DNA of 64,000 bases, taken from positions 160,163 through 224,162 of the forward strand of contig JANQNF010000012.1 of assembly GCA_028279705.1 (NCBI GenBank), given 5' to 3'. Shown in pieces: positions 38,067 through 46,730 of the stretch (its first letter is position 1; each line of letters opens with the position of its first letter). The notes beneath the pieces are model-generated. The model was not told the origin of the DNA, made no database searches, and saw only the letters and a list, made by a program, of their open reading frames with translations. This DNA comes from an archaeon (lineage in GTDB: Archaea; Aenigmatarchaeota; Aenigmatarchaeia; QMZP01; JAFGSV01). Position numbers and translations under genes: made by a program.

Positions 38067-41000
38067 TCACTTGATTGATTTTATTCCAGTCACGAAACCG
38101 GAAAGCTTCTTGGTCTTGTCTTTGGCCTCGTATGGATGCACGTTCTTGTCCACAAGTTTCATGAGAGTCTTTGGATCCCTGTAATAGAGCGATACGAACT
38201 CCGCCACGTTTTCATACCTGGTAACGTCATGTCTCTGCATCCACTCCAGCACTTTCTTGCGGTTTTCAAGCTCCTCTGTTATCTTCTGGTAGTTGAGGCC
38301 TTTTTCAAATGATATCTTTCTCAGGAGCTCTGATTCTGCGATCTTGCTGTCGAAACTATCGGTTGCGGGATTCCAGGTAAAGCTTTTGAGTGTCTTTGCC
38401 CTCCCGCTGTCGCTGTCGACAGACTGTATTTCAACGACTTCCTTGACCCTCCTGGCAGACTCTCCCCTTTCCCTTGATTTGATCATCACTATGAGAAGGT
38501 CCAGTGACTCCACGAGACTTGGCGATATCTCTATTGGTGGCGTCTCAAGCCTCTTTATGACGTCATCCACGGAACCGGCGTGTATGGTGCCTATGCTCGG
38601 GTGGCCGGAAGCCATCCCCTGGAACATGACGTAGGCTTCCTTGCCCCTGACTTCTCCCACTATCACGTAGTTTGGATTCTGCCTGAAAGACTCCTTGAGC
38701 AGCTCAAAGAGCGTGACCTCACCGTACCTTTTCCCAGAAGCGTCCGGAACGCCAAAGCCCGCCCTTGAAACGGCAGGTATCCAGTTGTCGTGTGGTAAAT
38801 TTAATTCCCTAGTATTGTGCAGGATTACGTTTGAGCATATAAATTTTTCCGTTCCCGGGACGGATATGTCATAAACTGTCCTTCTCTTTCTGGGCAGCTT
38901 GCTGACACTTTTCACCTTGTCCCATAGTATGTCGGAATGTGAAATGTCATTGAAGACGGATCCCTCCTTTGCTATTTCCTGCAGGTATTCCCTTCCAATG
39001 TTCTGCTTGCCCTGAAGATATGGCCAGCATATCTTATGGTGGTCGTTGACTTCAGACATCTGGTTTTTGGTAAGGGGAATAACATCCGAGCATGTATGGT
39101 GCGGTTTCTTGAGGCATATCTCAGCAAGTTTGGAATTCTTCCTTTCCTGTAGGAATCCCACATCTTTTTTGAATTTCATGACATTGTCGTGTGATGACAC
39201 CGACAAGTTTATGCAGCCGTCCTTTCTTTTGAAATCTGAAATCCTTGAAATTATACCCATCCTCAGGAGTACAGTCTGGATGTCGTGAAGCATCTTTAAG
39301 CTTTGCGAACTGCACGACACTTCGTTTTTCTTCACCCCACCGTCTGCACTGAAATAACCCTTCAACACTTCCCTCAGCTGCCCGTTGCTGAGCCTGAATA
39401 GCAAGTCGGGTATCCTCTTCGTGGCTGAATACCCGTCAATTCCGAGTACATTCTTCATAAGTTTGTACAGCACTGTGCTGTTTATGCCCATCGAAACCCC
39501 GTCATTCATCAAGGACATGTTCAGCCCCAGTTTTTCTGAAAATTCCGATACTATGTTCCTGCATTCCTTGTCACTGTTCGATATTATTACCCTGTTTGCG
39601 TTGTGGTTGTCATAGCTCCCATCACCGAGCCACAGCCCTGCGAGATTCAGAAACGTCCTGTCCAGTGGGAAAATCACGGGAACTGATCCCGTATTCTTGC
39701 TTTTGATACTCAACTGCACGAGTTCGCTTTTCTTAAACGATATCCCAGCTTCCTTGAGCAGTGGCACCTTTATTATCCCTCTTCTCTTGTACCACGCGTG
39801 GGTAGACTTGTTGATATTGAGGTCTTCGTGGCTCTTCTTCTGCAGCAGTTTCCTCACAGGTTCTCCTGTCAGGAAATCGTCGCTGAATGTACCGGCGAAG
39901 TCGAGCAAGTTTACGGAGGCCCTCCTTTCCCCGTCTATTGGCAGCATCCTCGGGACCGCGATGAACCTGTCCTTGAGACCTTCAGGTTTCGTCTCTTCAA
40001 TACCTTTCTCACCCCACGTGAACAGCGAATGGTCGGATGTGACCTTCACTATCCTGCCTGTCGAAGTGACTATTTTATAGATGTCCTTTTCCACGGAATG
40101 CTTGATGAGTTTTGAAGGCTTGACGAATCTTATCTTGTGATCTTTGCCCAGCGTCAGTATGGGGAGTCTGATATCGGAATCCACATATTCTTTTATAGTA
40201 GTCCTTCTTATCCCACCATCCTTTACTAGTATTTCCGAATCTTCGGTCACGCTATCCTCAATCGATACGATTTTAGCCTCAGGTGGTATGAAAAGCGTTA
40301 TTGCATTGAGCAGGCTGGTCTTTCCGGTACTGACACCCCCGCACGATAGTATGGATACCCCGGACTGCATGACAAGCCACAAGTACGACATCACGTCGGA
40401 AGATGCGGTCCCGAGGTTCATCAGCTCTATCGGCGACAGCGGGAACTTCCTAAACCTTCTTATGGAGAATGTCGGGCCCCTTGTCGTGACGTCCTTTGCA
40501 AGCGATGCCTGTATCCTGGACCCGTCCGGAAGCGACCCGTCCAAAAGCGGTCTCGCATAGGATATGTACCTGCCGCAGCGTTCCGCGAGCTTGACGACGA
40601 AATTGTTCAACTGGTCTATGTCCTTGTAAATGACGCTGGTTTCAAGCGAACCGAACCTCTTGTGAACGACGTATATTGGTGTCCCGATGCCGTCGCATCC
40701 TATGTCCTCTATGTACGGGTCGTGCATCAGGGGCTCTATCTCATTCACGCCAATGAAGTCCCTGAATATGTAATACATTATCTTTATGTACTCCTTTGTG
40801 GGAATCTGTATGTTCTCCTCCTCGAGTACCTTTTTGACCTTTCCTTCGAGATATGACATCGTGGCTCCCTCTTCGTCCAGCTTGGTAAGTTCCACGTCTA
40901 TGAGCTCCACGAGATCCTTCTTTATGTTGTCAAGCTTTTCCTGTTCGCTTTTTGTCAACACGGGTTCAATTATGTGATATTTCAAAGACTTCTTCTCAGG

Positions 41001-41258
41001 CATCCATTTGATGTTTGCCGATGCCAGAGGTTCCAGAAGCGGATAGTTAATGTCAAGATTCTTCACGTCATCCGTCTTTGGGAGCTCTATGAGATACCCA
41101 GGCTCCTTTATGACGAATTTGGGGTATTTCGTGGCTTCATGTTTCTTGAAAATGTTATGGACGGACTTGAGTTCTTTGAGAGAACCAAGCGCTTTTGTTG
41201 ATTTCAATTTCTCTAAATAATTCAGCTTCGACGACTTCAGGTTTTTCGGGGATTTCAT
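38067..41258 (-). CDS. Type II/IV secretion system ATPase interrupted by an in-frame intein
   Basis: Walker A SCGGVSTGKTSLLNAI; extein EAKIVSIED | TRELNLPHDNW; YVIVGEVRGKEAYVMFQGMASGHPSIGTIHAGS. Confidence 0.92.
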   Translation of the reverse strand: MKSPKNLKSSKLNYLEKLKSTKALGSLKELKSVHNIFKKHEATKYPKFVIKEPGYLIELPKTDDVKNLDINYPLLEPLASANIKWMPEKKSLKYHIIEPVLTKSEQEKLDNIKKDLVELIDVELTKLDEEGATMSYLEGKVKKVLEEENIQIPTKEYIKIMYYIFRDFIGVNEIEPLMHDPYIEDIGCDGIGTPIYVVHKRFGSLETSVIYKDIDQLNNFVVKLAERCGRYISYARPLLDGSLPDGSRIQASLAKDVTTRGPTFSIRRFRKFPLSPIELMNLGTASSDVMSYLWLVMQSGVSILSCGGVSTGKTSLLNAITLFIPPEAKIVSIEDSVTEDSEILVKDGGIRRTTIKEYVDSDIRLPILTLGKDHKIRFVKPSKLIKHSVEKDIYKIVTSTGRIVKVTSDHSLFTWGEKGIEETKPEGLKDRFIAVPRMLPIDGERRASVNLLDFAGTFSDDFLTGEPVRKLLQKKSHEDLNINKSTHAWYKRRGIIKVPLLKEAGISFKKSELVQLSIKSKNTGSVPVIFPLDRTFLNLAGLWLGDGSYDNHNANRVIISNSDKECRNIVSEFSEKLGLNMSLMNDGVSMGINSTVLYKLMKNVLGIDGYSATKRIPDLLFRLSNGQLREVLKGYFSADGGVKKNEVSCSSQSLKMLHDIQTVLLRMGIISRISDFKRKDGCINLSVSSHDNVMKFKKDVGFLQERKNSKLAEICLKKPHHTCSDVIPLTKNQMSEVNDHHKICWPYLQGKQNIGREYLQEIAKEGSVFNDISHSDILWDKVKSVSKLPRKRRTVYDISVPGTEKFICSNVILHNTRELNLPHDNWIPAVSRAGFGVPDASGKRYGEVTLFELLKESFRQNPNYVIVGEVRGKEAYVMFQGMASGHPSIGTIHAGSVDDVIKRLETPPIEISPSLVESLDLLIVMIKSRERGESARRVKEVVEIQSVDSDSGRAKTLKSFTWNPATDSFDSKIAESELLRKISFEKGLNYQKITEELENRKKVLEWMQRHDVTRYENVAEFVSLYYRDPKTLMKLVDKNVHPYEAKDKTKKLSGFVTGIKSIK
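38814..40253 (-). other. Intein (480 aa) with LAGLIDADG homing endonuclease domain
   Basis: Begins SVTEDSEILVKDGG, ends KFICSNVILHN followed by Thr; DOD motifs NLAGLWLGDGS and LKGYFSADGGV. Confidence 0.9.
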
Positions 41259-41262
41259 GAAC

Positions 41263-41526
41263 CTACCTTTTCTTTCTTCTGACAATGTGCCTGTGCCTGG
41301 CGCAGCCAGGGCATGCATACTGCTTGCTGTTCATCAGCGATACACCCCTGCCCTTTGTTCCGAGTTCTTCCTTCAGCAGAGGGTCTGTTATCCTGAAACC
41401 GCGAACAACCGAGAATGTCTTGTACTTCGGGACCTTCCTTCCGCAGAACGTGCACGTGACGAGCGTCTCTTTTCCTCTCCCCTGCCCGTGCTTCCATCCT
41501 CTCGAATATCCCTTATTGACTGGCAT
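41263..41526 (-). CDS. Zinc-binding small protein, probable ribosomal protein eS26
   Basis: GYSRGWKHGQGRGKETLVTCTFCGRKVPKYK...YACPGCARHRHIVRRKKR; two CxxC pairs and basic N-term. Confidence 0.5.
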   Translation of the reverse strand: MPVNKGYSRGWKHGQGRGKETLVTCTFCGRKVPKYKTFSVVRGFRITDPLLKEELGTKGRGVSLMNSKQYACPGCARHRHIVRRKKR

Positions 41527-41583
41527 ATTTTCACCTATCCTATTAATGTTGTTTCTGAATATTAAAAGTGTATATTATTATAT

Positions 41584-43051
41584 TTAACCCTTGATCACGC
41601 CTACAGGTTCCATACGGCACACTTTCTTGCTCACATCAGCCCCATGTACGGAGTCGACAACCGCTTCCACGTCCTTGTATGCAAGTGGCGCTTCTTCTGC
41701 GAGGCTCTTTGGGTGTGGGCTCTTCGATTCTATGCCTTTTCCTGCAAGTTCCTGCTTCACTTTGTCGCCCCAGAATTTCTTTATTGCAGCGTGCCTGCTC
41801 ATAGCCCTTCCTGCACCATGTGCTGATGAACCGAATGTCTTGGAGAGTGCAGTTTCCGTTCCCCTGAGCAGGTAAGAACTCGTTCCCATTGTTCCTGCAA
41901 TTATGACAGGCTTGTCCGGGTATGATCTTGTTGCGCCCTTCCTGTGTACGTATAACTTTCTCTTCTTTCCATCTATATCGAATTCCTCAAGCTTTACGAT
42001 GTTGTGTGCTATTGCATAGACGGTCTTCATGTCCATATCTTCCCAGGTCCTTCCAAAAACCTTCTCAAACACCTCGCGTATCCATTTTGTCATGACAGCC
42101 CTGTTTGTGAAAGAATAATTCACTGCAGCCTTCATTGCAGAAAAGAAGTCCTGGCCTTCCTGTGACTGCGCCGGTGCACATGCAAGCTGCTTGTCCGGAA
42201 TCCATATATTATGCTTCTTCACTGCCTGTTCCTGTATCTTGAGATAGTCAGATGCTACCTGATGACCAAGTCCCCTGGACCCGCAATGTAGCATTATCAT
42301 AGACTGCCCGGGCTCCTTTATGCCCCACTTCCCTGCAGTATCATTATCGATAACATCCGTTACATTCTGTATCTCTAGGAAATGGTTGCCCGCACCGAGC
42401 GTGCCAAGCTGTGGCGCACCTCTCTTCTTCGCAAGGTCCGACACCTTCGAAGGATCAGCTCCTTCCATCCTTCCACCCTCTTCTGTTGCGGCTTTGTCAT
42501 CCTTTGTAACATAACCATTGTCGATCGCCCAGTCGACGCCCTTCACGAGCACCTCGTCCAGCTGTTCGCCTGAAAGCTTCAGCTTCCCCTTGCCGCCCAC
42601 ACCGACCGGTATCTTGTTGAACAGTTCGGATACAAGTTCCTTCTGGCGCTTCCTGACCTCTTCGGTGCTAAGATTCGTCCTTATCAGGTTTATTCCACAG
42701 TTTATGTCTTGGTCGACAGGAACATTATTCCCACCTAAAACCACATAAACCTGCGGAAATTATACCTTCCTTGTCATCGAAAGCCGAGACGGCCCCCATC
42801 GGCAAGCCATTTGGAGGTAAGACAGTATTTCTACTATCAAACAAACCCCAGTGCATGTCGGGGAGACCAACTACAGGTTCGACGACCCCAGGTAAGCAAG
42901 CAACATTTGTTAGCTGCTGTACCGCGTCTTCTTCTATGGCATCGAGAATTTTTTGGTTTGCAATTATTCTCGCATTCACTTTCATCTCTTTGCGTACAGT
43001 TTTCGGCAGCTTCCATTCAAAGTCGCTCACTTTTTCAAGTTTTTCCTTCAT
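41584..43051 (-). CDS. rtcB: RNA-splicing ligase RtcB, interrupted by two candidate BHB introns; 468 codons plus stop after removal of 61 nt
   Basis: N-part GLPDMHWG / [20 protein letters not shown] and C-part [13 protein letters not shown]...GGRMEGADP...GNHFLEIQ...HCGSRGLGHQVASDYL...SSAHGAGRAMSRHAA; (1468-61)/3 = 469. Confidence 0.9.
42709..42736 (-). other. Candidate BHB intron 2 in rtcB (28 nt)
   Basis: Outer helix TTTATGT/ACATAAA, central 4-bp helix GGTT/GACC, bulges TT|A and AA|G, inner helix GGTGGGAA/TTCCTGTC; removal joins ...GLCGF to DINCG. Confidence 0.85.
42811..42843 (-). other. Candidate relaxed BHB intron 1 in rtcB (33 nt)
   Basis: Central helix GGGG/CTCC, bulges TT|T and AA|A, inner hairpin GATAGTA-GAAA-TACTGTC; removal restores HWGYGLPMG. 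Confidence 0.75.
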
Positions 43052-43092
43052 AATTCCTCCATCGTTAATCTATTACTCACTGTTTATAAATT

Positions 43093-43509
43093 TCATATGT
43101 CAAGGCTCACCCTTGCAACGTACCCGTCAGCGGTCTTTTCGAAATTGTATTTGTAATAAGTAACGGCCTTGACTACGGTCTCGCCCTTCTCTGGAACCAT
43201 CTCCTCCCCGTATATCTTGGCCTTGATATGGTTCTCGTCGATTTCGGTTATCTCGAATTTCGAGAAGAACATGCTTTCTATGTCCACGAGGCCAATGAGT
43301 TCCTGGAGCCAGTTTATCATAAGTTCTTCTGCGCTTTCAGCCTCGACCGAAACTTCTATCGTCTTCTCCTGTGAGACCTTTTCCATCTGGCATATGACGC
43401 TGAACATGGCTTCCGCTGCATTTGTGAATACCTCCTTCAGATCCTTTCCGAAAGCCTCGAACATCACGTCCGATGTCAGGTCGTCTATGAACTTGTACTT
43501 CATGTTCAC
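43093..43509 (-). CDS. Archease (RtcB activator)
   Basis: KYKFIDDLTSDVMFEAFGKDLKEVFTNAAEAMFSV...ELMINWLQELIGLVDIESMFFSKFEI; directly upstream of rtcB. Confidence 0.9.
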   Translation of the reverse strand: MNMKYKFIDDLTSDVMFEAFGKDLKEVFTNAAEAMFSVICQMEKVSQEKTIEVSVEAESAEELMINWLQELIGLVDIESMFFSKFEITEIDENHIKAKIYGEEMVPEKGETVVKAVTYYKYNFEKTADGYVARVSLDI

Positions 43510-43561
43510 ACCTTCACGTAATCATGATTTGTATATCCATTATTTAAACATTTATCAGAGT

Positions 43562-43942
43562 TTACTGCATTGCTAGTTTTGGGTAGAAGAAGTGGTAACC
43601 TCCATTTGAACGGTATTTATATGCGACATCATTTACACAATCGGCTTTGAGATTTTCATTTATATTATTACTATTTTCATCCATCTTTACGGTCAATCCT
43701 TTTGGTACTCTTACACTTGTCCCAGCTTTTAATGCGTAATATATCGTTCTTACGATGCACCCGTCTTCCCAAGCACCTATGACCTCTATATATGAATTTC
43801 TTGGCAAGTCATCTTTTACACTTTCTGCATTTCTATATAAGGATGATTCTTCGATGATTCTATCCGTGATACGATCTTTTATTTTACTGTAACGTGAATC
43901 GGACAAGTCTTGCAAACCTATAACAAATTGCCAATCTATCAT
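43562..43942 (-). CDS. Hypothetical protein
   Basis: 126-aa ORF with an upstream TATA-like TTTATAAA; family not recognised. Confidence 0.5.
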   Translation of the reverse strand: MIDWQFVIGLQDLSDSRYSKIKDRITDRIIEESSLYRNAESVKDDLPRNSYIEVIGAWEDGCIVRTIYYALKAGTSVRVPKGLTVKMDENSNNINENLKADCVNDVAYKYRSNGGYHFFYPKLAMQ

Positions 43943-44090
43943 AAGTTTGAGTCTGTATAGAATTTTTATAAATAGTACGCTTTATGCCTTTCTCATATTG
44001 TCTTCCGTACACTTTTCTTGAAAAATACCACTCTTAGTTAATACGAATCCGTTAAGTCACCACTTATTTAAGCAGTAATCCAATTAATTA

Positions 44091-44816
44091 TTGATTTCAA
44101 TGGTGGTTGACAGACTCAAAACTGGCATACCGGGACTCGATGAGATAATGAACGGCGGCATACCGCGCGGCCAGACCGTCCTGATTTCCGGCACATCGGG
44201 GACAGGCAAGACCATACTTTCTTCCCAGTACCTTTACGAGGGAGTCAAGAACTTCAATGAACCGTCTGTGTATCTTTCTTTCGAGGAGAGGCCGGAATCT
44301 ATAAAGAAGAACATGCTGAACTTCGGAATGGATTTTGGGCCGCTTGAAAAGAGCGGGAAGTTCGCGTTCGTCAAGTACGACCCCTACCATGTGGATGACA
44401 TAGCCACGAACCTTGAGGGAAAGATAAGGGATATTGGTGCAAAGAGGGTTGTTATCGATTCCGTCTCGGCGCTCAGCTTCTACTTAAGGGAGGACGACAA
44501 CTTCAGGAGGCTGCTGTTTGCCATTTCCAATATTCTGCAGAACCTTGAATGCACGACATTCATGATATCTGAAGTCCAGCCGGAGACTCTGGGACTTTCC
44601 AGAAGCGGCGTTGCAGAATTCGTTGCAGACGCTGCCGTAGTCCTTTACTACAGGAGGGTGGATTCCACGTTCTCCCGTGCGATACAGGTTTGGAAGATGA
44701 GGGGAAGCAGCCACTCTGAAAGGCTGCATCCATACAAGATAACAGAAAAGGGCGTAACGGTCTTCCCAAAAGAGGAAGCATTCATTGACGTAAAGCAGGG
44801 ATCGACCAAGCTCTAA
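44091..44816 (+). CDS. KaiC/Rad55-like RecA-superfamily ATPase
   Basis: RLKTGIPGLDEIMNGGIPRGQTVLISGTSGTGKTILSSQYLYEG; VVIDSVSAL. Confidence 0.9.
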   Translation: MISMVVDRLKTGIPGLDEIMNGGIPRGQTVLISGTSGTGKTILSSQYLYEGVKNFNEPSVYLSFEERPESIKKNMLNFGMDFGPLEKSGKFAFVKYDPYHVDDIATNLEGKIRDIGAKRVVIDSVSALSFYLREDDNFRRLLFAISNILQNLECTTFMISEVQPETLGLSRSGVAEFVADAAVVLYYRRVDSTFSRAIQVWKMRGSSHSERLHPYKITEKGVTVFPKEEAFIDVKQGSTKL

Positions 44817-44842
44817 AGCTTTTGCTTAGGAGAAATGGAATC

Positions 44843-45106
44843 TTAGAGTATGTCAGTCTCGCTGACTATTATGAAATCCCCGACGGATTTCACTGCAGAG
44901 AACGGGACAAGTATCCTGCTCTTCTCGTCCTGCCTTAGGTTCAGGTCCGAGATGTGCTGGGTGGGTTCCACGAGAACTAGGTTTATCAGCTCACCGGATT
45001 CTATGATGTAGTCGAGGTCGCCAACGACGCCGAACTTCTTGCCGGATTCTTCAGAAATGAGAATCTTTCCGACAAGGTCCTTGCTTTTTACTCGCTCTTC
45101 CATCAA
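44843..45106 (-). CDS. PRC-barrel domain protein
   Basis: KDLVGKILISEESGKKFGVVGDLDYIIESGELINLVLVEP. Confidence 0.75.
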   Translation of the reverse strand: MMEERVKSKDLVGKILISEESGKKFGVVGDLDYIIESGELINLVLVEPTQHISDLNLRQDEKSRILVPFSAVKSVGDFIIVSETDIL

Positions 45107-45153
45107 AACACCTGAAACTTTATGCTTAATATAGAGATATGCTATTTAAAAAT

Positions 45154-46236
45154 TTATGCGTTCACGAACATGGTTTGGAGCTTCGGATCGATTTTATACT
45201 TGTACGCTTTGCCCTTCCTTTCCCTTATGACCATCTTGTCAGTCATGAGTCTTCTCAGTATGTTGTTCACAGATCTCACTGCATTTCCCTTGCTGTTGTA
45301 ATCGTCAGGTCCCATCTGCTTGACTATCTGTGAAGGAGTCATGTCTCCGCCTGTTGAAAGAATCTCAAGTATGTGCTTTTGCCTGTACGGAAGCTCGTCG
45401 ACGCTTTCCATCGAAGCCCTCTTCTCGGTGCACTTCACGTCCTTTAGGAAGTCCGTGTCGATTGAGCTGATGTTCTTTTCAAGCGCGTTCTGTACAAGGT
45501 CGTTACATATCCTGAGTACTTCCCTTGGGAAGCCGCTTGTCTTGTCGTAGACGAACTGGACACTGTTTGATGTGAACGGTTTCACGTCTTCACCGCCCAT
45601 CCATTCCACCCTCTTTTTGATCAGTTCCCTAGTCTCAGCAGAAGTAAGATTCGTAAGCTCTATCCTGTTCTCTATCCTTCTCCTGAATGTCTCCAGTTCT
45701 TCCATGAGCTTCTTCTCAAAGACGGGAAGACCGCCGACGACCAGTGAAAGATTGTCCACCTGATCTGTCAGTGTTCTCAGCCATTCCAGTGATTCACGCG
45801 TTGATTCATGGCATTCATCGACGAGCAGGAGAAGCCTCTTGTTCTTGGATCTCTTGTTTATCCACTCGCCAACTTCGTATATGGTAACGTCCTTCATCTT
45901 CGTCCGGAGAAACACCCTCCTGAAGAATCCGGGCTTTACTATCTCCGTGAATATCTTTTTCCACCCTTCGGGATCGTTTGGTGGTTTGGGTACGTAGAAC
46001 ACCCTTCCGTAGCCCTGTATCTTGTTTATCACGTTCTTCATCATCGTTGTCTTTCCGGAACCAGTCGGGCCCAGTATGAGCGTGAACTTGCAGCCGTTTG
46101 AAAGGTTTTCTATTAGAGAATTCACTTCCTTTTCATAACCTACGAAGAGGTCTGGAAGTATCTTGAACACGAACGGGTTTCCTTCCCATCCGAACAACTT
46201 CATGTATCTTTCACGCGACCGTAATTCTTCATTCAT
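45154..46236 (-). CDS. AAA-family ATPase with C-terminal winged helix (Orc1/Cdc6- or ExeA-like)
   Basis: LILGPTGSGKTTMMKNVI Walker A, LLLLVDECHE Walker B, C-terminal wHTH. Confidence 0.75.
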   Translation of the reverse strand: MNEELRSRERYMKLFGWEGNPFVFKILPDLFVGYEKEVNSLIENLSNGCKFTLILGPTGSGKTTMMKNVINKIQGYGRVFYVPKPPNDPEGWKKIFTEIVKPGFFRRVFLRTKMKDVTIYEVGEWINKRSKNKRLLLLVDECHESTRESLEWLRTLTDQVDNLSLVVGGLPVFEKKLMEELETFRRRIENRIELTNLTSAETRELIKKRVEWMGGEDVKPFTSNSVQFVYDKTSGFPREVLRICNDLVQNALEKNISSIDTDFLKDVKCTEKRASMESVDELPYRQKHILEILSTGGDMTPSQIVKQMGPDDYNSKGNAVRSVNNILRRLMTDKMVIRERKGKAYKYKIDPKLQTMFVNA

Positions 46237-46291
46237 AGTTTCACATAATTATCGGTAGGTTTTATAAGTCTTTTTAGGAGTAACCTAGACT

Positions 46292-46678
46292 ATGGACGAG
46301 GGTCAGCTGAGGAAGCTTTCAGTTATAGGGTCCGTAGCCAGCCTTTTCGTGCTGTACGTTATCGTTCTTTACGTGGTTCCGGAGAGCGTGAACATATGCG
46401 ACATAACGTTCGAACATGCTGGCAGGATAATCAACGTCACGGGGACTGCCAAGGACGTGATTCACAGGGATGGTAACGTCTTCTTCACGCTGTCGGGTGA
46501 TGGATGTGAAATAAGGGTAGTGTTGTGGAAGAACGTTGTATCAGGCATTGAACTGAGAGGAACCAATGCTTCACTCATTCAGGAAAACGTCACCGTAAAC
46601 CTAGCGGGTGAAGTTGACGTTCACGGTGGATACCTGCAGATAGTCCCGACGAGACCTGAAGTAAAACTGATATCATGA
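46292..46678 (+). CDS. Membrane-anchored OB-fold protein
   Basis: N-terminal TM then INVTGTAKDVIHRDGNVFFTLSGDGCEIRVVLWKN. Confidence 0.65.
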   Translation: MDEGQLRKLSVIGSVASLFVLYVIVLYVVPESVNICDITFEHAGRIINVTGTAKDVIHRDGNVFFTLSGDGCEIRVVLWKNVVSGIELRGTNASLIQENVTVNLAGEVDVHGGYLQIVPTRPEVKLIS

Positions 46679-46730
46679 GAGCATACTTCACGTTTGTTTC
46701 ACATAATGTGAACATTCAGATATTCAGTTC

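Noticed and set aside
42725-43051. rtcB as a frameshifted pseudogene or sequencing error
   Set aside because: Two insertions each coincide with BHB-like folds, excision restores exact frame and conserved residues, downstream sequence is fully conserved and archease is adjacent; an error would not create a 7-bp outer helix, 4-bp central helix and two 3-nt bulges.
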